Assembly: GCA_964510535.1 (NCBI GenBank)
Contig: CAZECG010000023.1
Span: 1-30,308 of the forward strand
Direction: 5' to 3'
Length of the DNA: 30,308 nucleotides
Source: JAJPXC01 sp964510535
GTDB lineage: Bacteria > Bacteroidota > Bacteroidia > Bacteroidales > Muribaculaceae
Below the pieces are notes generated by a model, which saw only the letters and a list, made by a program, of their open reading frames with translations, was not told the origin of the DNA and did no database searches. Below, piece by piece: positions 16,498 to 24,654 of this stretch (position 1 is its first letter; each line of letters starts with the position of its first letter). Both the position numbers and the translations under genes were made by a program.

Positions 16498-17358
16498 ATG
16501 AGACAACTAAAAATAACAAAATCAATCACCAACCGCGAAAGCGCATCTCTCGACAAATACCTTCAGGAAATAGGCCGCGAGGACCTCATCACCGTTGAGG
16601 AAGAGGTGGAACTCGCCCAGCGCATCAAGCAAGGCGATCAAGCCGCTCTCGAAAAACTCACCCGCGCCAACCTTCGTTTTGTCGTGTCAGTAGCCAAGCA
16701 ATACCAAAACCAAGGCCTTTCGCTCCCCGATTTGATTAACGAGGGCAACCTCGGCTTGATTAAAGCCGCACAAAAATTTGACGAAACCCGCGGCTTCAAA
16801 TTCATCTCCTACGCCGTGTGGTGGATTCGCCAGTCGATTCTCCAAGCATTGGCCGAACAATCGCGAATCGTCAGACTCCCGCTCAACCAAGTGGGCTCGC
16901 TCAACAAAATCAGCAAAGCTCTTTCCAAGTTCGAGCAGGAAAACGAACGTCGCCCATCAGCCGAGGAACTTGCCGACGCTCTTGACGTGCCTGTCGAGAA
17001 AATCGCCGACACGATGAAAGTCTCAGGCCGTCACATTTCAGTAGACGCTCCGTTTGTCGAAGGCGAGGACAACAGTCTTCTCGACGTTTTGACCAACGAC
17101 GATTCCCCGATGGCCGATGCCACGCTTACCCAAGAATCGCTCTCTAAAGAGGTAGACCGCGCCCTGCGTCAGCTTCACGAGCGCGAGCGCGAAATCCTCA
17201 AAATGTTCTTCGGCATCGGATGCCAAGAAATGACACTCGAAGAAATAGGGGCGAAATTTGACCTGACACGCGAGCGCGTACGTCAAATCAAAGAGAAAGC
17301 CATCCGCCGGCTCAAGGGCCAAAAGAGTCGCCTACTAAAAACTTACCTCGGTCAATAA
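16498..17358 (+). CDS. rpoD: Primary sigma factor RpoD, short Bacteroidota form
   Basis: This is the housekeeping sigma-70 factor, which directs RNA polymerase to the TTG/TAnnTTTG promoters seen across this window. The protein is only 286 aa because region 1.1 is missing, as is normal in Bacteroidota. Region 1.2 begins near residue 16 (SLDKYLQEIG). Region 2 (about 51-120) includes LPDLINEGNLGLIKAAQKFD and FKFISYAVWWIRQSI. Region 3 spans about 130-205. Region 4 (about 215-280) contains TLEEIGAKFDLTRERVRQIK, the helix-turn-helix that reads the -33 element. The gene is transcribed alone. Confidence 0.97.
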   Translation: MRQLKITKSITNRESASLDKYLQEIGREDLITVEEEVELAQRIKQGDQAALEKLTRANLRFVVSVAKQYQNQGLSLPDLINEGNLGLIKAAQKFDETRGFKFISYAVWWIRQSILQALAEQSRIVRLPLNQVGSLNKISKALSKFEQENERRPSAEELADALDVPVEKIADTMKVSGRHISVDAPFVEGEDNSLLDVLTNDDSPMADATLTQESLSKEVDRALRQLHEREREILKMFFGIGCQEMTLEEIGAKFDLTRERVRQIKEKAIRRLKGQKSRLLKTYLGQ

Positions 17359-17398
17359 CGTCTCTCAAATATAGGCGCAAGCCATACACTGGACTACG

Positions 17399-17436
17399 GT
17401 CGGACAATTCTGCATCAGAGTTGCCCGACTGCTCTT
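17399..17436 (+). terminator. Possible rpoD terminator
   Basis: GTCGG-A-CAA (17399-17407) pairs with TTG-C-CCGAC (17421-17429) with one A:C mismatch. A T-rich run (CTCTTTTGTT) follows. On the minus strand the mismatch becomes a G:U pair, so the hairpin could also serve the small leftward gene that ends at 17453. Confidence 0.45.
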
Positions 17437-17452
17437 TTGTTCACGTAATAAA

Positions 17453-17599
17453 TCAATTCATCCGCATCACCATAGCAGCCACATCTGTATCACCCCAAAG
17501 GTCGACAAGCGTAAGCCAGACTATCAGCAACACTATTAGCACTATCGCGCCAATCGATATCCACAAGTTCATTTTATCGCGTCCTCCACGTTTATCCAT
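17453..17599 (-). CDS. Small single-pass membrane protein, 48 aa, function unknown
   Basis: The frame runs from ATG 17599 to TGA 17453 and encodes 48 aa. Residues 1-11 are basic (MDKRGGRDKMN). A strongly hydrophobic helix covers about 12-32 (LWISIGAIVLIVLLIVWLTLV). A short acidic tail (DLWGDTDVAA, then MVMRMN) ends the protein. Positive residues before the helix and acidic ones after it predict an N-in, C-out topology in the inner membrane. The clean charge and hydrophobicity pattern, the ATG start and the otherwise empty gap between rpoD and pta argue that it is real. Similar short proteins with a GDTDVAA-like tail are, from memory, found in other Bacteroidales. No function can be given. No clear promoter is seen upstream. 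Confidence 0.7.
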   Translation of the reverse strand: MDKRGGRDKMNLWISIGAIVLIVLLIVWLTLVDLWGDTDVAAMVMRMN

Positions 17600-17754
17600 G
17601 ACAACTCTGTTAATTTGATTAGATATTTATTAAACAACGTTCACTAAAAATGGTTTATATTGAACGCCATCTTAACCGCATCTTACAAAAAAAATGTCTA
17701 ATTTCGCGTTATTAAAATCAACATTTACCCATTAACCAATAATCTCGATTTTCT
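17600..17754. other. Intergenic region before pta
   Basis: This AT-rich gap separates the small leftward gene from pta. The best plus-strand -7 candidate is TAATTTCG at 17699-17706, one base off TAnnTTTG and about 50 bp before the pta start. No good -33 element accompanies it. Confidence 0.35.
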
Positions 17755-18774
17755 ATGGAACTTTTTGAGAAGCTAACCCAGCACGCCAAGAACTATAAGC
17801 AGCGCATAGTCCTTCCTGAAGGCACAGAACCACGCACATTGACCGCTGCCGACAGAATTATCGCTGATGGGATAGCCGACATCATATTGATTGGCGACCC
17901 CAACGACATCAATCACATGGCCAAAGAGTTGAATCTTGAGAACATCGAAAAAGCCACGATAGTCAATCCCGCCGACGAAGCCGTTATAGACCGCTACGCA
18001 CCGCTTTTCTTTGAGCTACGCAAGAGCAAAGGCATCACTATGGAGGAAGCCCGCCTCACCACGGCCAACCACCTCTATCTCGGTTGCCTTATGGTAAAAG
18101 CCGGCGATGCCGACGGCCAAGTAGCCGGAGCGATGAATACTACCGGCAACGTGCTCCGTGCAGCTTTCCAGGTAATCAAAACCCAACCAGGCATCGATGT
18201 CGTTTCAGGCGCATTCATTATGCTACTTCCCAAAGGCTCGCCATTCGGCACCGACGGCATACTCGTCTTTGCCGACTGCGCCGTAGTGCCCGACCCCTCC
18301 GCTAAAGAACTCGCGCAAATCGCCGTATCTTCAGCCCACACGGCCCGCGCCGTAGCCGGTGTAGAACCGCGCGTTGCGTTGCTGACGTTCTCAACCAAGG
18401 GAAGCGCGCGACACGAACGCGTCGACAAAGTAATCGAAGCCACTGAAATCGCACGCGGGATGGCACCCGAACTCATCATTGACGGCGAATTGCAAGCCGA
18501 TGCGGCTATTGTTCCAGGCGTAGCCAACACAAAAGCTCCCAACTGCCCCCTCAGCGGCCGCGCCAACGTGCTCGTATTCCCCTCGCTCGAAGTCGGCAAC
18601 ATCGCCTACAAACTGGTACAGCGCCTCGGTGGAGTTGAAGCAGTCGGCCCGGTATTGCAGGGACTCGCAGCACCGGTCAACGACCTCTCGCGCGGATGCT
18701 TCCCCGAAGACATCTACAAAACCATCATCATCACTTGTAACCAAGCTATCGGTCTAAAAGTCAACGCTAAATAA
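17755..18774 (+). CDS. pta: Phosphate acetyltransferase
   Basis: This enzyme converts acetyl-CoA and phosphate to acetyl phosphate, the first step of acetate formation. The 339-aa length is that of the short, single-domain PTA (the PTA_PTB domain alone, without the DRTGG/BioD part of the E. coli enzyme). Visible family segments are RIVLPEGTEPRTL near the N-terminus, DGQVAGAMNTTGNVLRAA in the centre, LLTFSTKGSARHERVDKV and a C-terminal GPVLQGLAAPVNDLSRG. The acetate kinase gene follows after 19 bp, so the two steps are encoded as one unit. Confidence 0.97.
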   Translation: MELFEKLTQHAKNYKQRIVLPEGTEPRTLTAADRIIADGIADIILIGDPNDINHMAKELNLENIEKATIVNPADEAVIDRYAPLFFELRKSKGITMEEARLTTANHLYLGCLMVKAGDADGQVAGAMNTTGNVLRAAFQVIKTQPGIDVVSGAFIMLLPKGSPFGTDGILVFADCAVVPDPSAKELAQIAVSSAHTARAVAGVEPRVALLTFSTKGSARHERVDKVIEATEIARGMAPELIIDGELQADAAIVPGVANTKAPNCPLSGRANVLVFPSLEVGNIAYKLVQRLGGVEAVGPVLQGLAAPVNDLSRGCFPEDIYKTIIITCNQAIGLKVNAK

Positions 18775-18793
18775 TCAACTCAAACCTAACAAT

Positions 18794-19999
18794 ATGAAAA
18801 TATTAGTTTTAAACTGCGGCAGCAGTTCTGTTAAATATAAGCTCATCGACACCACAGCTAACCAAACACTCGCTGAAGGCGGTGTCGAACGCATCGGACT
18901 CAACGACGGTTTTCTGAAATACCGCACTCCCGACGGGTCAAAAGCCCTCACCCAACTTGGTCAGGTTGACCATCGCGGAGCCGTTGAAGCTATCCTCAAA
19001 AACATCACAGACCCACAAATCGGCTGCATAAAAGATTACAAAGAAATTGATGCCGTCGGCCACCGCGTGGTTCACGGAGGTGAGAAATTCAACAAATCGG
19101 TGCTCATCGACAATGCCGTCAAGGAACAAGTCAAAGAGTGCTACGGCCTCGCACCCCTTCACAACCCCGCCAATATGACCGGTATCGAAGCCGTCGAGGC
19201 GATATTGCCCGACGTTCCTCAGGTGGGAGTATTCGACACAGCTTTCCACCAGACAATGCCTGCGAAATCATTCATGTACGCCCTCCCCTACAAATATTAT
19301 ACCGAGGATGGCATTCGCCGATACGGCTTCCACGGCACAAGCCACCGCTACGTTTCACAGCGCGTTTGCGAATTTCTCGGCGTTGACATCACCAAGCAGC
19401 GCATCATCACTTGCCATGTCGGCAACGGCGGGTCAATCACTGCCGTTAACGCAGGCAAAAGCGTAGACACCTCGATGGGTCTCACGCCCACTGAAGGCCT
19501 GATGATGGGCACTCGCGTAGGCGATATCGATCCCGGAGCACTCACCTACCTTATGAACCGTCACGGACTCAACGCCGACCAACTCCAGACCATCATCAAC
19601 AAAGAGAGCGGCGTGCTCGGCGTTTCAGAAATCTCGTCTGATATGCGCGAAATCGAGGCAGCGGTCAACAACGGCGACCCCAAAGCCACTCTCGCTCTTG
19701 ATATGTACGAACAACGCATTCTGAAATACGTCGGTGCTTACGCTGCCGAGATGGGCGGTGTCGACATCATAGTATTCACCGGCGGTGTCGGTGAGAACCA
19801 GACCGGTGTGCGAGCCAACGTCTGCCGTCCTCTCGCCTTTATGGGCGTCGAAATCGACGAAGACCTCAACTCTCGCACTCGCGGCACCGAAACCGTAATC
19901 TCGACTCCCGCCTCTAAAGTCAGAGTAGTGGTTATCCCCACCGACGAGGAGCTCATGATTGCACGCGACACCGAGGAAATCGTCAACAACCTCAAATAA
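18794..19999 (+). CDS. ackA: Acetate kinase
   Basis: This enzyme makes ATP from acetyl phosphate and ADP and releases acetate. It completes the pathway begun by Pta, encoded 19 bp upstream. The 401-aa product has the normal length. It shows the ASKHA-fold motifs NCGSSSVKYKL at the N-terminus, GHRVVHGGEKF, DTAFHQTMP, RRYGFHGTSHRYV with the catalytic arginine and histidine region, HVGNGGS, DTSMGLTPTEGLMMGTRVGD and FTGGVGENQ near the C-terminus. No residue appears to be missing. Thirty-four bases separate it from ddh, which may be read through from the same promoter. Confidence 0.98.
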   Translation: MKILVLNCGSSSVKYKLIDTTANQTLAEGGVERIGLNDGFLKYRTPDGSKALTQLGQVDHRGAVEAILKNITDPQIGCIKDYKEIDAVGHRVVHGGEKFNKSVLIDNAVKEQVKECYGLAPLHNPANMTGIEAVEAILPDVPQVGVFDTAFHQTMPAKSFMYALPYKYYTEDGIRRYGFHGTSHRYVSQRVCEFLGVDITKQRIITCHVGNGGSITAVNAGKSVDTSMGLTPTEGLMMGTRVGDIDPGALTYLMNRHGLNADQLQTIINKESGVLGVSEISSDMREIEAAVNNGDPKATLALDMYEQRILKYVGAYAAEMGGVDIIVFTGGVGENQTGVRANVCRPLAFMGVEIDEDLNSRTRGTETVISTPASKVRVVVIPTDEELMIARDTEEIVNNLK

Positions 20000-20033
20000 G
20001 AATAACAAATCTCACTCAAAATCCGCTGCCATT

Positions 20034-20930
20034 ATGAAAAAGATTAGAGCGGCAATCGTGGGCTATGGAAACATCGGTCACTTCGTGCTCGATGCTCTCC
20101 AAGAGGCTCCCGACTTTGAAATCGCCGGTGTCGTGCGCCGCAACGCCGACAACCGACCCGCTGAGTTAGCCCAATACCCTGTCGTTACCGACATCAAACA
20201 GCTCGGCAAAGTTGATGTAGCCATTCTCTGCACCCCAACCCGCGAGGTAGAGAAACACGCTTCAGTGATGCTTGCCGACGGCATTAATACCGTCGACAGC
20301 TTCGACATCCACTCAGGCATCTGCGACCTTCGCAACAGGCTCGACACCATAGCCAAAGCCAATGGCACAGTGGCTATCGTATCGGCCGGATGGGACCCGG
20401 GAAGCGACTCTGTAGTCAGAACGCTGATGCAGGCAGCCGCACCCAAAGGCGTTACTTACACTAACTTCGGTCCCGGCATGAGCATGGGGCACACCGTCTG
20501 CGTGAAGTCGAAACCCGGGGTCAAAAATGCCCTTTCGATGACCATCCCACTTGGCACCGGCATACACCGCCGCATGGTCTACGTCGAGCTTGAAAACGGC
20601 TACTCCCTCGAATCTGTATCCAAGGCAGTAAAGGAAGACCCTTACTTCGCAAGCGACGAAACCCACGTCATCGAGGTCCCATCGGTTGATGAAGTCAAGG
20701 ATATGGGCCACGGAGTGCATATGACTCGCAAAGGTGTATCAGGCAAGACCCAAAATCAGCGTTTTGACTTCAACATGAGCATCAACAACCCGGCTCTCAC
20801 TGCCCAAATTTTGGTAAGCGTGGCGCGCGCCTCGATGAGACAACAACCAGGAGCATACACCATGATTGAGATTCCCATGATTGACCTGCTCCCCGGTGAC
20901 CGCGACACCCTAATACGACACCTCGTTTGA
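20034..20930 (+). CDS. ddh: meso-Diaminopimelate D-dehydrogenase
   Basis: This NADPH-dependent enzyme aminates tetrahydrodipicolinate in one step to meso-diaminopimelate, for lysine and peptidoglycan, bypassing the acylated intermediates. The 298-aa protein starts MKKIRAAIVGYGNIGHFVLDAL, with the dinucleotide-binding GYGNIG motif. Other family segments are DSFDIHSGI, SAGWDPGSDSVVRTLM, TNFGPGMSMGHT and a C-terminal YTMIEIPMIDLLPGD. The longest frame starts within the 3' end of ackA at 19959, but the start at 20034 gives the family N-terminus and avoids the overlap. Its position before lgt places two envelope functions together. Confidence 0.95.
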   Translation: MKKIRAAIVGYGNIGHFVLDALQEAPDFEIAGVVRRNADNRPAELAQYPVVTDIKQLGKVDVAILCTPTREVEKHASVMLADGINTVDSFDIHSGICDLRNRLDTIAKANGTVAIVSAGWDPGSDSVVRTLMQAAAPKGVTYTNFGPGMSMGHTVCVKSKPGVKNALSMTIPLGTGIHRRMVYVELENGYSLESVSKAVKEDPYFASDETHVIEVPSVDEVKDMGHGVHMTRKGVSGKTQNQRFDFNMSINNPALTAQILVSVARASMRQQPGAYTMIEIPMIDLLPGDRDTLIRHLV

Positions 20931-20983
20931 CCCCAAACGATACTGAACCAAAGCTCCAACAACCCTTTTAATCTGTTACACGC

Positions 20984-21832
20984 ATGCTTGACTACATCGT
21001 ATGGAACTGGGACCCCACGATAATTGATTGGCCGCTCACCGTGCGCTGGTATGGCCTGATGTTTGCCATCGGATTCACAATCGGCTATTGGATTGTGGCC
21101 AAAATGTTCAAGCATGAGGGTGCCCCCGAAAGCTGGCTTGGTACCCTGCTGCTTTGGGTAGCGGCGGGGACCATAATCGGCGCTCGACTCGGTCATGTGT
21201 TTTTTTACGCCTGGAACCATTACTCCCAGCATCCAGCCGAAATTCTGTACATTTGGGAAGGGGGACTCGCCAGCCATGGCGGGACAATAGGCATCATCAT
21301 AGCCGTGTTCCTTTTCTCAATCATAACCACCAAACGCAGCCCGCTATGGACTTTTGACCGGTTGGTGATACCTATTGCCCTTGTCGGAGCACTCATCCGA
21401 CTCGGCAACCTGTTCAATTCCGAAATCTTCGGCCATGCCACAACTCTGCCGTGGGGATTCATGTTTGTTCGCTCAGCCGAGTGGCACGCCCTTTATCCAG
21501 GGCAAGCGTGCCATCCCACACAAATTTATGAGGCTCTTTGCTACCTCGCCCTTTTCGGGCTGCTGATGTGGATGTACTGGGTAAAAAACGCCGAACGGCG
21601 CCCGGGCTTGATTTTCGGTGTATTCTTCATCATCCTGTTCACCTCGCGCTTCCTCATCGAGTTCATCAAAAACGACCAAGAGCCATTCGAGGCTGACATG
21701 GCTCTCAACATGGGTCAATGGCTGAGCATACCGTTCATCATCACGGGCATATTGCTCGTCATACGCGCTTTACGCCGTCCGGCTGTAAAGCTCCACTTCC
21801 CTGACCGTTTCGCCCCCGAACCCGACAAATAA
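20984..21832 (+). CDS. lgt: Prolipoprotein diacylglyceryl transferase
   Basis: Lgt moves a diacylglyceryl group from phosphatidylglycerol to the lipobox cysteine of prolipoproteins, the first step of lipoprotein maturation in the inner membrane. The 282-aa protein has about seven membrane helices. The HGG motif lies at 98-100 (GLASHGGTIG). The Lgt signature follows at about 139-150 (RLGNLFNSEIFG). HPTQIYEAL (177-185) is also present. It serves lipoproteins such as the NlpC/P60 protein encoded at 8742-9503. It lies 53 bp after ddh and 30 bp before the Yip1-like gene. Confidence 0.97.
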   Translation: MLDYIVWNWDPTIIDWPLTVRWYGLMFAIGFTIGYWIVAKMFKHEGAPESWLGTLLLWVAAGTIIGARLGHVFFYAWNHYSQHPAEILYIWEGGLASHGGTIGIIIAVFLFSIITTKRSPLWTFDRLVIPIALVGALIRLGNLFNSEIFGHATTLPWGFMFVRSAEWHALYPGQACHPTQIYEALCYLALFGLLMWMYWVKNAERRPGLIFGVFFIILFTSRFLIEFIKNDQEPFEADMALNMGQWLSIPFIITGILLVIRALRRPAVKLHFPDRFAPEPDK

Positions 21833-21862
21833 TCTAACTGATAATAACTTCAAGCGCAAGTA

Positions 21863-22417
21863 ATGCTCAAATTTCTGAAATATCTGCTGCAACTGCTCAT
21901 TTCCCCCGCCAACGGGTGGGACGACATTTCCCATGCCGGAACCGAACCCGCACGCCTTACCGCCGAAGGTTTCTACCCACTGCTGGGGGCATCGGCAATC
22001 ACGACATTCATTCCTATGATTTATAACCATGAAATCAGACTTGCCGCCGCTTTGCAGGATGCCATCATCATATTCGTGCAGTACTTTATTTCTCTATTCC
22101 TCGCGAACTACATCTTCACCACCATTCTGCCCCGATATATCGACGGCGAACCGAACGAAAAGCGCACATCAACGTTTATAATCTACAACCTCGCGCTCCT
22201 TGCGCTGATATCGATTTTTGAGAACATTTTGCCGTTTGACCTCGCCATTGTGCAGTTTCTTCCAATCATCGTAGCCGTTGTGATGTGGAGAGGATGCCGA
22301 TATATGGCAGTGTTGCCCGACCGCACGGGACGCTTCATGATTGTGGCCATCGTCACAATCATAGCGATGCCGCTGCTTATCGGATATATGTTACATCTTC
22401 TCGCGCCCGCTGCTTAA
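21863..22417 (+). CDS. Yip1-domain-like integral membrane protein
   Basis: The 184-aa product has about five hydrophobic helices. The N-terminal segment FLKYLLQLLISPANGWDDI is the SPxxxW-type start common in bacterial Yip1-family proteins. A charged loop (DGEPNEKRTS) divides the helices. The family has no settled function in bacteria. It lies 30 bp after lgt and 23 bp before smpB in the same direction, so cotranscription is likely, but this does not define a role. The family assignment rests on the helix pattern and N-terminus and is moderate. Confidence 0.65.
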   Translation: MLKFLKYLLQLLISPANGWDDISHAGTEPARLTAEGFYPLLGASAITTFIPMIYNHEIRLAAALQDAIIIFVQYFISLFLANYIFTTILPRYIDGEPNEKRTSTFIIYNLALLALISIFENILPFDLAIVQFLPIIVAVVMWRGCRYMAVLPDRTGRFMIVAIVTIIAMPLLIGYMLHLLAPAA

Positions 22418-22440
22418 AACGCAAAGTGACACCTATCATC

Positions 22441-22893
22441 ATGCAATTCAAAGAAATCAACATAAAGAACAAACGCGCCACCTACGACTACGCCATCAGC
22501 GAGACTTTCACCGCTGGCATAGTCCTGACCGGTACTGAGATAAAATCAATCAGGATGGGCAAGGCAAGCCTTGTCGACACGTTCTGTTATGTCAACAACG
22601 GTGAGGTATGGATTAAGAATATGTATATTGCCGAGTATTTCTATGGCACTTACAACAACCACTCAGCCCGACGCGATCGCAAATTACTGTTAAACCGCAA
22701 GGAAATACGCAGCCTTGAAAAAAACGGCAAAGAAGCCGGATTCACCATCGTGCCGATGAGACTGTTCATCAACGACCGCGGACTGGCCAAACTCGTCATA
22801 GGCATCGGCCGAGGTAAAAAGGAATACGACAAACGGCAGTCAATCAAAGAGCGTGAAGACCGCCGCTCAATGGCCAGGATGTTTGAGAAATAA
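22441..22893 (+). CDS. smpB: SsrA-binding protein SmpB
   Basis: SmpB carries tmRNA into stalled ribosomes for trans-translation. The 150-aa protein begins MQFKEINIKNKRATYDYAI and shows the core features: AGIVLTGTEIKSIRMGKASL, then the NMYIAEY strand, and a basic C-terminal tail (KKEYDKRQSIKEREDRRSMAR) that enters the mRNA channel. An upstream frame beginning at 22285 overlaps the Yip1-like gene and gives no family sequence, so ATG 22441 is chosen. The tmRNA gene itself is not seen in this window. The methyltransferase gene converges on it with only 21 bp between stops and no clear terminator. Confidence 0.96.
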   Translation: MQFKEINIKNKRATYDYAISETFTAGIVLTGTEIKSIRMGKASLVDTFCYVNNGEVWIKNMYIAEYFYGTYNNHSARRDRKLLLNRKEIRSLEKNGKEAGFTIVPMRLFINDRGLAKLVIGIGRGKKEYDKRQSIKEREDRRSMARMFEK

Positions 22894-22914
22894 TAAGCCT
22901 GCCGTTTCCCGCAA

Positions 22915-24108
22915 TCACTTGACAACAAGCAAACGACGCATTCCGTCAACGAGCGTAACCCCTATCACGCGTTTATCTCCTCCATCCTTTACTTTCAACC
23001 TGCCGCGCAAAGCATCGGCTGTCATGCCGAAATTGCGGGTAGCGACATTAATGTGCGGATAGCGCGAAGCAAATCTTTTTATGACACTCGACGCAAATGG
23101 AAGCGTTTCGACTATTGTGAACGTCTCACCCGGAAAGCCATCACGCCTGCCATCAGCAATGTAAAGATGAGTATTGCCGCTAAGTTTGCGGGTGTTGAAA
23201 CGCTCCGACAACAATTTGAACGGCGCAGCTTTGACGGTCGACGGATAAGGGACAAACAGCAAATCTCCCGCCTCCGGATTACCATACTCCACTGCGGCCT
23301 CCGACTCCTCGCGGCGAGTAAAAGAGAAACGGCAGTCCGATCCGTCGGCAAGCAATGTCACTGCCTCGATTATGGCTTCATCTGACGGATTAACGCTTCT
23401 GAAATCAACCACTGCAATCAATTCCTTGCACTCAGCGCGCGTACCCAACATTATCAATCTCACTATCTGAGGTAACTCACGCATAGTCGCCGAGATGTCA
23501 ATCATTGGAGATGCCTTAATAATCAACCTCTTGAAATGAGCTTTGATTTTTGGCAAAAGCGTCACGACATCAGGACGGCAGTCTGTCAGAGCGAAAAGAC
23601 GCTCTCCGGTTTCACCGCGGCGGGCCGGGTCGATGAAAGCCATATCAGCCTCACCGACCATCCCCTCAAGAAACTGAGCGCAGTCCTCGTTCCTGACATC
23701 AACATTGTCACACCCCATGACCTTTGCATTATGGACGAGTGCGGAAGCGACTGCCGGATTTATGTCAACAGCAGTGACACGGGAAGCAATCGCAGCTATC
23801 GTCATAGCGTCGATGCCAAGACCTGCTGTCAAATCCACCACACTCTCGCCATTTCTGATAAGGCCGGCGTGAAACCTCGCTAATCGCTCGCTCGTCGACT
23901 GCTCTGCCGACAAAGCCGTCGGGAACAGAAACCCCGGGTGAGCCACCGCATCGGGCAATTTACGCTCCGACTTGCGGCGGCACTCTATTTGCAATATCGC
24001 ATCAGCAATCCATGGTTTTTTCCACTTTGAAGCCGATAATCTAAGCTTTGAGGTGTCATCACAGGCATGGGTTTCAATCCACTTCCAAAACTCCTCGGGA
24101 TATTCCAT
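22915..24108 (-). CDS. Class I SAM-dependent methyltransferase with THUMP-like domain (PG_1098-like)
   Basis: The 397-aa product has an N-terminal helical part (1-85), then a Rossmann methyltransferase core with SAM-binding motif VDLTAGLGIDAMTIA (91-105) and a DPARR motif (160-164). The DPARR motif takes the place of the usual catalytic motif IV. About 200 further residues form a C-terminal THUMP-like part. This is the architecture of Porphyromonas gingivalis PG_1098 and related Bacteroidota proteins. The substrate is unknown to me; RNA is plausible from the THUMP-like domain. It is the last gene of a leftward group with recR and a GNAT gene, 10 bp after the latter. Confidence 0.85.
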   Translation of the reverse strand: MEYPEEFWKWIETHACDDTSKLRLSASKWKKPWIADAILQIECRRKSERKLPDAVAHPGFLFPTALSAEQSTSERLARFHAGLIRNGESVVDLTAGLGIDAMTIAAIASRVTAVDINPAVASALVHNAKVMGCDNVDVRNEDCAQFLEGMVGEADMAFIDPARRGETGERLFALTDCRPDVVTLLPKIKAHFKRLIIKASPMIDISATMRELPQIVRLIMLGTRAECKELIAVVDFRSVNPSDEAIIEAVTLLADGSDCRFSFTRREESEAAVEYGNPEAGDLLFVPYPSTVKAAPFKLLSERFNTRKLSGNTHLYIADGRRDGFPGETFTIVETLPFASSVIKRFASRYPHINVATRNFGMTADALRGRLKVKDGGDKRVIGVTLVDGMRRLLVVK

Positions 24109-24118
24109 AATCTGCTAT

Positions 24119-24637
24119 TTAAATAAAGTGCTGATAGACATAAGCGTCACAAAATGATGTACGCATTTTGAGCCATGACTGAAGCCTCCCCGATACTTTA
24201 TAGCCCGACGAGGCGAAAAGCGAACGGCTCGGCGTGTTATCACCGGGGACTATAGCCCATAGCTGATGTATGCCCAACCGTTCCGCACAATACCCCTCGA
24301 CAAGCCTAATGGCTGCCGAGGCGAAACCCCTGCGCTGATAACTTCTGTCAACAAAAATCCCGATTGCCGCACGCTGGTTCGCAGGATCATAGTCGGTTAT
24401 GTCAATTGCGCCGACTGCCTCACCCGAGGCATTGTCGACAATCATGAGCCTCAACTGTCGCGCCGAATATATGTCAGCGTCATAACCTGCTATATACTCC
24501 CAAATCTGTTTGCGGGAGAATGGGGCGACAGTTGACCCGTAACGCCACAGTTCCGCGTCATTTTCCCAACGATACATCACATCAATGTCGGTTGGCTCCA
24601 ACGCTCGAAGCGAGATTTTGTCATCAGTAAGTTTCAT
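24119..24637 (-). CDS. GNAT family N-acetyltransferase (RimJ/RimL-like)
   Basis: The 172-aa product starts MKLTDDKISLRALEPTDIDVMYRWEND, a typical start for the RimJ/RimL type. The acetyl-CoA-binding motif is GIFVDRSYQRRGFASAAIRLVEGY (shown here in two parts: GIFVDRSYQRRGFAS, then AAIRLVEGY), with the QRRGFA pyrophosphate loop. The C-terminal NTPSRSLFASSGY is the usual motif B. The acceptor may be a ribosomal protein N-terminus, another protein or a small amine. A TTG five codons upstream would lengthen it, but the ATG at 24637 fits the family better. It follows recR by 17 bp and precedes the methyltransferase gene by 10 bp. Confidence 0.88.
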   Translation of the reverse strand: MKLTDDKISLRALEPTDIDVMYRWENDAELWRYGSTVAPFSRKQIWEYIAGYDADIYSARQLRLMIVDNASGEAVGAIDITDYDPANQRAAIGIFVDRSYQRRGFASAAIRLVEGYCAERLGIHQLWAIVPGDNTPSRSLFASSGYKVSGRLQSWLKMRTSFCDAYVYQHFI

Positions 24638-24654
24638 TTTTCCAATTTTCAAGT

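Noticed and set aside
17421..17618. Plus-strand frame of 65 codons between rpoD and pta
   Set aside because: It is antisense to the better-supported 48-aa membrane protein, and its composition does not look like a protein.
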